Shown here piece after piece: positions 19,733-26,953 of a stretch of DNA of 64,000 nucleotides (the first letter of the stretch is position 1; the number at the start of each line of letters is the position of its first letter). The DNA is from Actinomadura alba (GTDB lineage Bacteria; Actinomycetota; Actinomycetes; Streptosporangiales; Streptosporangiaceae). A program made the translations under genes and the position numbers. The stretch lies in assembly GCF_014323705.1 (NCBI RefSeq), contig NZ_JABVEC010000005.1, positions 62,001-126,000 of the forward strand, written 5' to 3'. Below the pieces are notes generated by a model. It made no database searches. It saw only the letters and a program-made list of their open reading frames with translations, and was not told the DNA's origin.

Positions 19733-20485
19733 GTGCAGATCATCGGAGTTGGTCTACTACGCACTGGCACTACTACACTTGCGCTGGCCCTGGATAAGCT
19801 CGGATACGGTCCGTGCTACAACATGCGGGCCCTCACTTCCGAGCCGCGACGGGCGGCCGACTGGGCCGCCGCGGCCAAAGACGCTGAATCGGTCGACTGG
19901 GACCGGGTATTCGCCGGTTATGAGTCCAGCGTCGGCTCACCGGGCACCGCGTTCTGGCGAGAGATCGTTGACGCGTTTCCGGCCGCGAAGGTCGTCCTCA
20001 CGGTCCGAGACCCCGAGAAGTGGTACGACAGCGCGGCCCGTACGGTCTCCGCGTCGATCGCGCCACAGCCGCTCCTGGTCCGCCTGCTGAGCTGGCGCGG
20101 GCCACGCGGTCACAGCGCCGAGGACGAGGTCCTCGAGGAAGTACAGCGGCTGACGTGGGAGAAGGAGGTCGGCGGGCGGTTCGCGGACCGGGATCACTCG
20201 CTCGCGTCCTTCGAGGAGCACATCGCGAACGTACGGGCGCACGTACCGGCCGACCGGCTGCTGGTGTTCGACGTGCGTGAGGGGTGGGCGCCGCTCTGCG
20301 CGTTCCTGGGCGTACCCGAGCCGGCGGATCCGTTCCCCCGGGAGAACGACACCGCGACGTTCCAACGCCGCCAGCGGGACGCGCTGACCCGTGCGCTCGT
20401 CCCCCGCGCGATCGCCGTGACCGCCATCGGCACCGTCGTCGCGCTCACGGCCTGGGTGGTGCGGCGGCGCCGGCCCCCGTCGTAG
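19733..20485 (+). CDS. Sulfotransferase family protein
   Basis: 250 residues. The 5'-phosphosulfate-binding loop is GVGLLRTGTTTL (residues 5-16) and the 3'-phosphate region is VVLTVRDPEKWYDSAART, as in the Sulfotransfer_4-type family widespread in actinomycetes, which transfers sulfate from PAPS to an unknown acceptor. Unusually it ends in a hydrophobic helix (about 222-241) and a basic tail (VRRRRPPS), suggesting membrane attachment with the catalytic part in the cytosol. The GTG start is leaderless-looking. It converges with the hydroxylase gene, 66 bases away. Confidence 0.9.
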   Translation: MQIIGVGLLRTGTTTLALALDKLGYGPCYNMRALTSEPRRAADWAAAAKDAESVDWDRVFAGYESSVGSPGTAFWREIVDAFPAAKVVLTVRDPEKWYDSAARTVSASIAPQPLLVRLLSWRGPRGHSAEDEVLEEVQRLTWEKEVGGRFADRDHSLASFEEHIANVRAHVPADRLLVFDVREGWAPLCAFLGVPEPADPFPRENDTATFQRRQRDALTRALVPRAIAVTAIGTVVALTAWVVRRRRPPS

Positions 20486-20551
20486 CGGTCAGTACCGCCC
20501 CAGGGCGGCAGGACCGGCGAACCTGTCCTGCCGCCCTACCGGACCGGTCCG

Positions 20552-21499
20552 CTACGCCGGCCGCGCCGGGCGGATCGATTCGTCCAGCCGCCGCCCCTCG
20601 CGAACCCGGAACCGCACGGTCGAAGCGGGGTCGACGACGATCGTGCGTTCCCCGGTCCACCCGACGAGGCGGAACTCGCCGAGCCCCAGGTGTACGAGAC
20701 CGAAGGCGGGCTCACCACCGATCGTGAGCACCAGGCGGCCGTCGAGAACCTCGATCGCACCTTCGACGTCGGGTTCGGCGGTCGTCTCGTCCTCGGACCA
20801 CTGAGGGAACTCGCCGGGCACGGCGAAGCGACAGCGGAACCCGGCGACCTCGGCCGCCGTGAGCGGGACCGGGTCGCTCGCGAACACCACCTCGCTTCGG
20901 GGCAGCCGCTCACGGAAGTCCGGGGGGAACAGTTCGATGAGCTCTGGCGTGATGAGACAGTCGATCACCATGTGGACGCGGGCCCGGTCCCCGGTGTTGG
21001 CGACGTAGTGAAGCCGGCCGAAATCGCCGAACCAGAGTCGGCCCGCGTCCCAGTGACGAGGTCGGCCGTCGATGACCACGATGGATTCCGGGTTGGTGTC
21101 GATCGGCACGTGCAGGCGCAGCGTCCCGTACGAGAACCCGTACTTCGAATCGCGGTGCTCGTGCACGGTGGTGCCCACGCCGAGGGCCATCAGCCGTACG
21201 CCCCGCACGGGTGCCGGAATGGCGGCGAGCGTCTCGCCGAGGTACGGGGACTTGGCGAGCCATGGCGTGTCGGCGTAATCCGCCAAACCGGCCCCGCCGG
21301 CGTCGGTGCGCGCCGGATCGCCGCCGATGCTGCGCAACGGCAGGATCTGCCAGTCGATCTCCGCTTGACGGTGCAGGCCGTCCTGTCCGAACGGCCGCTG
21401 GGCACCCCAGCGCTCATGCCGCAGCACGTCGAGATCGGCGTTCAGCCGGGCGACGTCGAAGAAGGACGCCAGCGGCGCCGCCTCCGGATAAGTGATCAT
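20552..21499 (-). CDS. Aspartyl/asparaginyl beta-hydroxylase-type dioxygenase
   Basis: 315 residues. The iron site of the AspH/proline-4-hydroxylase type family is visible: HEHRDSKYGF supplies the H-x-D pair, about 20 residues later TLRLHVPIDTNPES is the usual strand, and RVHMVIDCL supplies the distal His. Such Fe(II)/2-oxoglutarate enzymes hydroxylate amino acids or peptide residues. The C-terminal 110 residues are an extra beta-rich region of unknown role. It lies 18 bases downstream of the M28 peptidase stop on the same strand, so probably the same transcript. Substrate unknown. Confidence 0.87.
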   Translation of the reverse strand: MITYPEAAPLASFFDVARLNADLDVLRHERWGAQRPFGQDGLHRQAEIDWQILPLRSIGGDPARTDAGGAGLADYADTPWLAKSPYLGETLAAIPAPVRGVRLMALGVGTTVHEHRDSKYGFSYGTLRLHVPIDTNPESIVVIDGRPRHWDAGRLWFGDFGRLHYVANTGDRARVHMVIDCLITPELIELFPPDFRERLPRSEVVFASDPVPLTAAEVAGFRCRFAVPGEFPQWSEDETTAEPDVEGAIEVLDGRLVLTIGGEPAFGLVHLGLGEFRLVGWTGERTIVVDPASTVRFRVREGRRLDESIRPARPA

Positions 21500-21517
21500 T
21501 AGGCGACCTCCCGGGAC

Positions 21518-23068
21518 TCATGTGCGATGCGGTGTCCGCGCCCGGTCGAGGACCTGGACGTCCGGCGGTGCGCCGGTGCCATGCGGGCCGGCTTCGCCGC
21601 TGCCCGCCTCCACGTCGGAGACGTCGGTGGCGAAGCGCCCCACGGCCCAGGCGATGATGGGCACGTTCTCATTGAGCGCCTGGCGGTTGAGGCTGCTGAG
21701 CGTGTCGCAGGTTTGGTGGTAGCAGCGGTCGTACAGCTGACCGGCCTGACCGCCGAAGTTCGCCGCCTCGGCAGGTGTCTTGACCCCCAACGCGCCGCCG
21801 TTCATTCCGCCGACCGGAATGCCGGCGGCCATGAAGGGCTCATGGTCGGACCCGACGGCCGCGATGTTGTGCGCAGCGAACGGGAGGCCGACCCTACTGC
21901 TGTACTGCTTGAAGACCTCCTCGACGGCCCCCGAGCCAGGCGGTCCCGGTGGGCTGCCGGGCGGCTGGTCGCTGGCATCGCTGTCCATGATGAAGCGCAC
22001 GAAGTTGGGTGCGGCGATCATCTCGAAGTTGATGTAGAGGGAGATGTCGGCCCGCTCGCGAGACGACAGGTTCGCCACGTAGTACTTGGAGCCGACGTCG
22101 ATGAGCTCCTCGGCTCCCCACAGGGCGAACCGCACCTTGTTGCGCACCCGGTGCTGGTGCGGCGCCAGCCGCAACGCGGTGGCCAGCAGGGCCGAGACGC
22201 TGGAGGCGTTGTCGTTGATGCCGGGTCCTTCGGACACGCTGTCGAGATGCGCGCCGGCCATCACGGTGTGCTCGGAGCGGCCGCCGCGCGTCTCGGCCAG
22301 CAGGTTGGTGGTCGTTCCGGTCACCTCGTGGCCGCGCAGTTCGAGGTGCAGCCGTACCTCCTGCTGGGCGGCGTCGGCCGCGAGCGCCTCGGCCTGTGCC
22401 TGCGAGACGGTGCCCACCGGGATCGTGAAGTCCGGGCGGTTGAAGGCGTACAGCCGGTAGATGTTCTCCGGGCTCGGCGTGGCGAGATAGATCAATATCG
22501 CCCGAGCGCCCAGGGCGGCCGCGACCTTCTGCTGGTTGGCATAGCCGCAGGAGCCCCGTCTGACGAGGACGATCGACCCTTGCACCGGCAGGCCGTCGTA
22601 GTCCGCCGCCGAGCAGCCGTCAACGTTCCCCGATGTCGTCGGGGCCACCACGAGCGGAGCGGTGAAACCGCCGGGCGGGGTGACCGGGGTCCACCTCATC
22701 GCGAGCGTGCGCACCTGCCGCGCCGCCGGCGAGATCTGCCGGGCGTTCTCGGCGTCGAAGTGGAAGTCGGCATACGGAACGGCCTGCTGCCGCACCCGGT
22801 ATCCCGCGGCCTTGAGCACCGCGGCGGCGTAGTCGGCGGATGCGGCGAAGCCCGGCGTACCCGTGGCCCGCACGCCGTCGTTCCCGTCGGCGATCCGGTC
22901 GAAGGCCCGCAGATGCCCCCAGGCGTCCGCTCCGGTGGTGGTCTGCGCGAGCCGGTGCGCCAGCCACTGCCCGTCAGCGGGACCCGTGGCACCTGCCGCC
23001 GGAGCCGTGGCCACGAGGGTGGCGGTCGCGGCGATGACGGCCGTCGCGGTACGCGAAGCGATCCTCAT
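21518..23068 (-). CDS. Secreted M28 family aminopeptidase with PA domain
   Basis: 516 residues: signal peptide (1-27, ending AGA), a PA-type insert at about 130-245 (DYDGLPVQGSIVLVRRGSC) and an M28 peptidase domain at about 255-490. Zinc and catalytic positions are seen in AGAHLDSV, GINDNASS, WGAEELI and GSDHEPF, and the C-terminal CYHQTCDTL disulfide matches Streptomyces griseus aminopeptidase. One oddity is NFEMIAAPN, where that enzyme has NFDMIG, replacing a zinc-ligand Asp by Glu. The ATG has GGGAG 7 bases upstream. It is downstream of the P450 and pentapeptide but separated by a strong hairpin, so its role in that pathway is unproven. Confidence 0.93.
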   Translation of the reverse strand: MRIASRTATAVIAATATLVATAPAAGATGPADGQWLAHRLAQTTTGADAWGHLRAFDRIADGNDGVRATGTPGFAASADYAAAVLKAAGYRVRQQAVPYADFHFDAENARQISPAARQVRTLAMRWTPVTPPGGFTAPLVVAPTTSGNVDGCSAADYDGLPVQGSIVLVRRGSCGYANQQKVAAALGARAILIYLATPSPENIYRLYAFNRPDFTIPVGTVSQAQAEALAADAAQQEVRLHLELRGHEVTGTTTNLLAETRGGRSEHTVMAGAHLDSVSEGPGINDNASSVSALLATALRLAPHQHRVRNKVRFALWGAEELIDVGSKYYVANLSSRERADISLYINFEMIAAPNFVRFIMDSDASDQPPGSPPGPPGSGAVEEVFKQYSSRVGLPFAAHNIAAVGSDHEPFMAAGIPVGGMNGGALGVKTPAEAANFGGQAGQLYDRCYHQTCDTLSSLNRQALNENVPIIAWAVGRFATDVSDVEAGSGEAGPHGTGAPPDVQVLDRARTPHRT

Positions 23069-23178
23069 GGCGTCTCCCGGCGATCAGAACGCAGTGCGCG
23101 GGATCGGCCGACGGCGGAGCCGGTACGAGAAGGGCGGGGATGATCGAGCGCGCTGAAAATCGCTATCTCCTCTGGTCG

Positions 23179-23227
23179 GAGCACGGAGCACGGAGCACGG
23201 AGCACGGAGCACGGAGCACGAGGCACG
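23179..23227. repeat. Heptanucleotide tandem repeat (GAGCACG)6
   Basis: Six perfect head-to-tail copies of GAGCACG (23179-23220) and a seventh degenerate copy AGGCACG (23221-23227). It lies in the 5' region of the M28 peptidase gene, about 110 bases from its ATG. The unit is not a multiple of three, so slippage would not be tolerated in a reading frame, which fits non-coding DNA. Copy number probably varies between strains. Confidence 0.95.
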
Positions 23228-23251
23228 GAAGGAATGGTGAGCGAACCGTGG

Positions 23252-23302
23252 TGCCCGGCTGTACTGCGCAATGTCGTCTCCATGCGCTGGTACAGCCGGG
23301 CA
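23252..23302 (-). terminator. Strong hairpin closing the P450-pentapeptide unit
   Basis: TGCCCGGCTGTAC (23252-23264) and GTACAGCCGGGCA (23290-23302) form a 13-bp perfect stem; after a small internal loop, GCGCA/TGCGC adds 5 bp. It begins 13-14 bases after the pentapeptide stop on the minus strand. There is no T-run, as is usual for high-GC actinomycete terminators. Confidence 0.6.
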
Positions 23303-23315
23303 TCCGCTACGGTTT

Positions 23316-23333
23316 TCAGTGGATGTAACGCAT
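23316..23333 (-). CDS. Pentapeptide MRYIH, probable biarylitide-type RiPP precursor (BytA-like)
   Basis: An 18-base frame on the minus strand reads ATG-CGT-TAC-ATC-CAC-TGA, i.e. MRYIH. GAAGGAGGTGA sits 8 bases upstream, a near-perfect Shine-Dalgarno and the best in the window. It is 36 bases after the P450 stop on the same strand and 14 bases before a strong hairpin. Known biarylitide precursors are the pentapeptide MRYYH and MRYxH relatives, in which a P450 links the Tyr and His side chains and the Met-Arg leader is removed; Tyr3 and His5 are both kept here, with Ile between. Two points are unusual: in described loci, as I recall, the precursor precedes the P450. An in-frame ATG 18 bases upstream (MKEVTA-MRYIH) overlaps the Shine-Dalgarno and is less likely. 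Confidence 0.75.
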   Translation of the reverse strand: MRYIH

Positions 23334-23355
23334 TGCGGTCACCTCCTTCATATTG

Positions 23356-23386
23356 GTTGATACTGATATCTAGTTGATACTGATAT
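23356..23386. repeat. 17-base tandem duplication spanning the P450 stop
   Basis: GTTGATACTGATAT occurs at 23356-23369 and 23373-23386 (period 17). One copy encodes the last P450 residues (HISIN) and the other lies just past its stop, before the pentapeptide's Shine-Dalgarno. It is AT-rich relative to its surroundings. Confidence 0.9.
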
Positions 23387-24536
23387 GGAGTTCGGCGAGC
23401 CCACGCAGCGTGAGGTTACGCCGGTGGACGGGTTCGCTCACGGTCCGAATTCCCGGGTACTCGGCCGCCAGAATGCCGAAGACGACACGCGCCTGCAGAA
23501 TGGCCAGGGATTGTCCGAGGCATGAGTGGGCGCCGCGGCCGAAGCCCAGGTGTTGATTGGGATGACGTGCGAAGTCCAGCATGTCCGGATCGGGGAACCG
23601 GGAGGGGTCGCGGTTGGCGGCGCCCAGGAGCATCGTCACGGGGTCGCCGGCCGCTATGACCTGCTCACCGATACGCGTTTCCACGACACATGCCCGGCCG
23701 TCCGCCTGCACTGGTGCGTCGAAGCGAACGAGCTCGTCGACCGCACGGGAAAGGTCGCTTTGAGCCAGCCACGTCAGCGCGTCCCGCTCGGCCAGGAGCG
23801 CGAGGAGGCCGTTGCCGAGCAGTCTGCCCGCCGATTCGAATCCAGCGTGCAGTACAGCCCGAAGGGTGTTCAGCAGAACCGGGCGGGGGATACCGGAGTC
23901 CGCCGCGTGGGCCGCGACATAGCCCACCAGGCCTTCCTTCGGTGGGTCGGCGAGCCAGCCGGCGGCGAGTTCGGCGAGTTCCGCTCGGGCCGCCACCGCG
24001 GGAGCGCCGGTCTCGGGCCAGACTCCGGCGTCCATTCCGTCGACGATCGCCTGGGAGATGGGCAGGAACCATGCGGGCTCGAGCGGCGGCACACCCAGAA
24101 CGGCGGTGATCGTCTCGAGCGCCAGAGGCTCCGCGAACTCGGCGACGTAGTCGGAACCGGACCGGCCGCGCAGCCGGTCGGCTCGGGCGCGGACCTGATC
24201 TGCGATCGTCCGCTCCAGGGCGCGCTGGTCCAACGCGCGGACGGCGTCCACCATGAGATGCCGGATGTGAGTATGCGCCGGTGGATCCAGCGATTGGATG
24301 CTGAGCATCGGCTCGGGTATGCGCTCGCCTATCCGCCGCCAGTCGGACGCGAAAGACGCGGGGTCGCGCAGCACCGACACACAGTCGTCATAACGGGTGA
24401 GAACCCAGGACTCGATGCGATCGCTCCAATACACGGGATCGGACTCACGCAGCCGTGCATAGACAGGGTAAGGATCGAGGAGGCCCGGCGTTTCCGCCAG
24501 TGCCGATATCGGGTCGGCTGCCAACGCCCCGGTCAC
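23370..24536 (-). CDS. Cytochrome P450, likely RiPP cross-linking enzyme
   Basis: 388 residues, a soluble bacterial P450. The haem loop FGRGAHSCLG is at about 332-341 with Cys339; the K-helix ExxR is ELVR; the I-helix has HAGFESAGRL where most P450s have AGxET, so the usual acid-alcohol pair is altered. Altered I-helices are seen in P450s acting on peptides, which is suggestive only. The GTG has GGGAGG upstream. The MRYIH frame lies 36 bases downstream on the same strand, so I infer that it joins Tyr and His of that peptide. No ferredoxin gene is nearby. Divergent from a sigma factor gene. Confidence 0.93.
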   Translation of the reverse strand: MTGALAADPISALAETPGLLDPYPVYARLRESDPVYWSDRIESWVLTRYDDCVSVLRDPASFASDWRRIGERIPEPMLSIQSLDPPAHTHIRHLMVDAVRALDQRALERTIADQVRARADRLRGRSGSDYVAEFAEPLALETITAVLGVPPLEPAWFLPISQAIVDGMDAGVWPETGAPAVAARAELAELAAGWLADPPKEGLVGYVAAHAADSGIPRPVLLNTLRAVLHAGFESAGRLLGNGLLALLAERDALTWLAQSDLSRAVDELVRFDAPVQADGRACVVETRIGEQVIAAGDPVTMLLGAANRDPSRFPDPDMLDFARHPNQHLGFGRGAHSCLGQSLAILQARVVFGILAAEYPGIRTVSEPVHRRNLTLRGLAELHISIN

Positions 24537-24744
24537 GTTGTCCTCCCTTCTCCCGGACCGAGGCTTGCGCGACCCGAGGCTCGATTCATGCCCGCGTCAT
24601 CGCCGTGCGAATGGCGCAGTAGCGATATCAGGGCATGCGTCAGCGACTCCACGATGCCGGCATGGATCGGCCGACCTGCCGCCTGCCGATGTGTGAGTCG
24701 CCCTCCACGTATCTACACGCGGCGGACGCCCGATCCATTGCACC

Positions 24745-24771
24745 TTGGGTCAAGATTCTTTTGCCTATATT
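24745..24771 (+). promoter_or_regulatory. Candidate leaderless promoter of the sigma factor gene
   Basis: TATATT (24766-24771) is a good -10 lying 8 bases before the ATG at 24780; TTGGGT (24745-24750) could be the -35, 15 bases away. No Shine-Dalgarno precedes the ATG, so transcription probably starts at or next to the start codon. Confidence 0.45.
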
Positions 24772-24779
24772 GTCATTAC

Positions 24780-25322
24780 ATGTCGGACAGCGGGTTCACC
24801 GATTTCGTCAAGGCGATCCGGCCGGACATGCGTCGTCAGGCCTATCTGTTGTGCGGGGACTGGTACGAGGCGGATGACCTGGTCCAACAGACACTGATCA
24901 AGGTGCTGCTCCGGTGGCAGGGTCTTGATCGACGAGACGAACTGGCGGGCTACACCCGAACAGTGCTGGTCCGCACCTTCATCAGTGACCACAGAGCACC
25001 CCGGTGGTCACGCGAGTTCCCCTACGACCGGCTACCCGAGCCCGACCCCGAACACGGTGCTCAAGAAGGCGTCGCGGATCGGCTCCTGCTGCTCGATGCC
25101 CTCGCCCGGCTGACGCTCCGGCAGAGAGCGGCGATCGTCCTGCTTTACTGGGAACATCTCAGCGCGAATGAGGCCGCGGATATTTTAGACTGTTCGGTGT
25201 CGACAGTCCGTAGCCAGGCCTTTCGTGCTCTGGCTCGGCTGCGATCGATCCTCCGGGCAGAGACCCTTCCCGCGGGGTCGCGGCTCACCGGGTCCGATGG
25301 AAGCGACATGACCGATGAGTGA
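24780..25322 (+). CDS. SigE-family (ECF) RNA polymerase sigma factor
   Basis: 180 residues. Region 2 is visible at about residues 13-45 (RRQAYLLCGDWYEADDLVQQTL) and region 4 at about 100-160 (LTLRQRAAIVLLYWEHLSANEAA, then a helix-turn-helix in DILDCSVSTVRSQAFRAL). The size and composition match the actinomycete SigE-like family of small ECF factors. The frame is open far upstream, but the ATG at 24780 fits the family and an adjacent promoter. It overlaps a 65-residue gene by 8 bases and is divergent from the P450, so control of the P450-peptide unit is possible but unproven. Confidence 0.92.
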   Translation: MSDSGFTDFVKAIRPDMRRQAYLLCGDWYEADDLVQQTLIKVLLRWQGLDRRDELAGYTRTVLVRTFISDHRAPRWSREFPYDRLPEPDPEHGAQEGVADRLLLLDALARLTLRQRAAIVLLYWEHLSANEAADILDCSVSTVRSQAFRALARLRSILRAETLPAGSRLTGSDGSDMTDE

Positions 25323-25512
25323 GACCCATCCCGACCACTCCCAAGCCGTGCCCTACGGCGACGGTGCGGTCGACGAGGTGACGCGGCTCTTCGACGCCTT
25401 CCGTATGAGCACCGATCCGCAGCCACTGCTCAGCGACGACGAACTCGTCGCCGAGGTCCGTGAGAAGGCGGAGCGGCTGTCGTGGTCCTGCCCCGGCTTG
25501 AAGGACTCCTGA
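25315..25512 (+). CDS. Small acidic protein coupled to the sigma factor
   Basis: 65 residues, acidic, with no membrane segment and one Cys near the C-terminus (SWSCPGLKDS). Its ATG overlaps the sigma gene stop by 8 bases (ATGAGTGA), so translation is likely coupled. Genes in this position often encode anti-sigma factors, but I see neither a ZAS zinc motif nor a membrane helix, so the role is unknown. Confidence 0.6.
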   Translation: MSETHPDHSQAVPYGDGAVDEVTRLFDAFRMSTDPQPLLSDDELVAEVREKAERLSWSCPGLKDS

Positions 25513-25540
25513 TCTCAGCACAAGGGCCCTGATCTCAGCA
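25508..25540. repeat. 13-base direct repeat after the small sigma-linked gene
   Basis: CCTGATCTCAGCA occurs at 25508-25520 and 25528-25540 (period 20); the first copy contains the small gene's stop codon. It looks like a short local duplication. The gap to the citrate synthase gene (to 25718) holds nothing else I can support. Confidence 0.85.
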
Positions 25541-25718
25541 GCCGGTGGCACCGCGAACACGACCGATCCGACCATGCCCCGGAACGCCCGCCGTCCTGGA
25601 CGCACCCGACCCCCCGAACAGCCGGGAACGCTCAGGCCGGCGGTGCGCTGGTCTCGGGGTCGCCCGCTCATGATGACCGGGCGGCGGGGGATCGGGTGGC
25701 GGGGGGCGCGGGTGGAGA

Positions 25719-26822
25719 TCAGGACTGGGAAAGGGCCTCGGCGCCGGGGACGTCGGAGACCGGGCGGAGCGCCGGGCCGATGTAACGGGCGCTCGGCCGG
25801 ACCAGCCTGCCGGTGCGCTTCTGTTCGAGGATGTGCGCCGCCCATCCGGCCGTACGTGCACAGGTGAACATCGCGGGCATCATCGACGGCGGAACCTCGG
25901 CGAAGTCGAGGATGACGGCGGCCCAGAACTCGACGTTGGTCTCGATCGGGCGGTCGGGGCGGCGCTCGCGCAGCTCGGCGAGGGCGGCGTCCTCAAGAGC
26001 CTGGGCGGCCTCGTACCGGGGCGCGTCGAGTTCCCTGGCGGTCCGGCGCAGCACCCGGGCGCGCGGGTCCTCGGCGCGATAGACCCGGTGGCCGAAGCCC
26101 ATCAGCCGCTCGTGGTTGTCGAGGATGTCCGTGACGACCTTGCGGGCGTCGCCGAGCTGTTCGACCTTTTCGATCATCGGTAGCACGCGCGCCGGAGCGC
26201 CGCCGTGCAGCGGGCCGGACATGGCGCCGATGGCGCCGGACATCGAGGCCGCGACGTCGGCGCCGGTGGAGGCGATCACCCGGGCGGTGAACGTGGAGGC
26301 GTTCATGCCGTGCTCGGCGGCGGAGGTCCAGTAGGCGTCGATGGCCTTGACGTGCCGGGGGTCGGGCTCACCGAGCCACCGCACCATGAACCGCTCGGTG
26401 ATCGTCCCCGCCTCGTCGATCCGGCTCTGCGGCACCATCGGCAGGCCGAGGGGGCGGGCCGACTGCGCGACGAACGAGAGCGCCGTCACGGAGGTGCGGG
26501 CGAGGTCCTCACGGGCCTGCTCGTCGGAGATGTCGAGGAGCGGGCGCATGCCGTACGCCGGTGCGATGGTCGGCAGGGCGCTCTGCACGTCCACGCGCAC
26601 GTCACCCGAGTGCAAGGGGAGAAGGTACGGCTCGGCCGGAGCGAGCCCGGGGCTGAAGCTGTCGTCCACGAGCAGGCCCCACGTGTCCCCGAAAGAGACG
26701 CGGCCGACGAGATCCTCGATGTCGACCCCGCGATAGCGGAGGGACCCGCCTTCTTTGTCGGGCTCGGCGATCTCAGTCTCGAAGGCGACCACTCCCTCGA
26801 GCCCGGGTTTGAAGTCGGACAT
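25719..26822 (-). CDS. Citrate synthase 2 (CitA-type)
   Basis: 367 residues of the short actinobacterial citrate synthase type. Active-site features are seen in SGPLHGGAPARV (His), MGFGHRVYR (His) and the C-terminal part with NVEFWAAVILDF (Asp). It condenses acetyl-CoA with oxaloacetate, or possibly a propionyl/methylcitrate variant. The start at MSDFKPGLEG, with GGCAGGACG upstream, is preferred over a frame extending 57 bases further. It is divergent from pdxH, an arrangement I remember as common in actinomycetes. Confidence 0.93.
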   Translation of the reverse strand: MSDFKPGLEGVVAFETEIAEPDKEGGSLRYRGVDIEDLVGRVSFGDTWGLLVDDSFSPGLAPAEPYLLPLHSGDVRVDVQSALPTIAPAYGMRPLLDISDEQAREDLARTSVTALSFVAQSARPLGLPMVPQSRIDEAGTITERFMVRWLGEPDPRHVKAIDAYWTSAAEHGMNASTFTARVIASTGADVAASMSGAIGAMSGPLHGGAPARVLPMIEKVEQLGDARKVVTDILDNHERLMGFGHRVYRAEDPRARVLRRTARELDAPRYEAAQALEDAALAELRERRPDRPIETNVEFWAAVILDFAEVPPSMMPAMFTCARTAGWAAHILEQKRTGRLVRPSARYIGPALRPVSDVPGAEALSQS

Positions 26823-26953
26823 GTTACGTCCTGCCTTTCGTCCCCACTTGTGGTGAAAACACGTTAACGAGCTATTCAACCCTGTCTGGGTTACCGCTCA
26901 GTACCCCCAGGCCGTGTGAGATTGGCAATCCCCTGGTGAGAGGCTTACCGATT

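Noticed and set aside
23065..23283. 72-residue minus-strand frame overlapping the M28 start by ATGA
   Set aside because: It contains the 7-base tandem repeat, giving APCSVLR repeats, has no ribosome site, and its start region lies inside the large hairpin. More likely non-coding.
23316..23351. 11-residue start MKEVTAMRYIH for the pentapeptide
   Set aside because: The upstream ATG lies within the Shine-Dalgarno itself and has no ribosome site of its own; MRYIH fits the known precursor length.
24533..24589. 18-residue frame (MNRASGRAS...) before the P450 start
   Set aside because: It overlaps the P450 ribosome site, has no ribosome site itself and no recognisable core peptide; not a second precursor.
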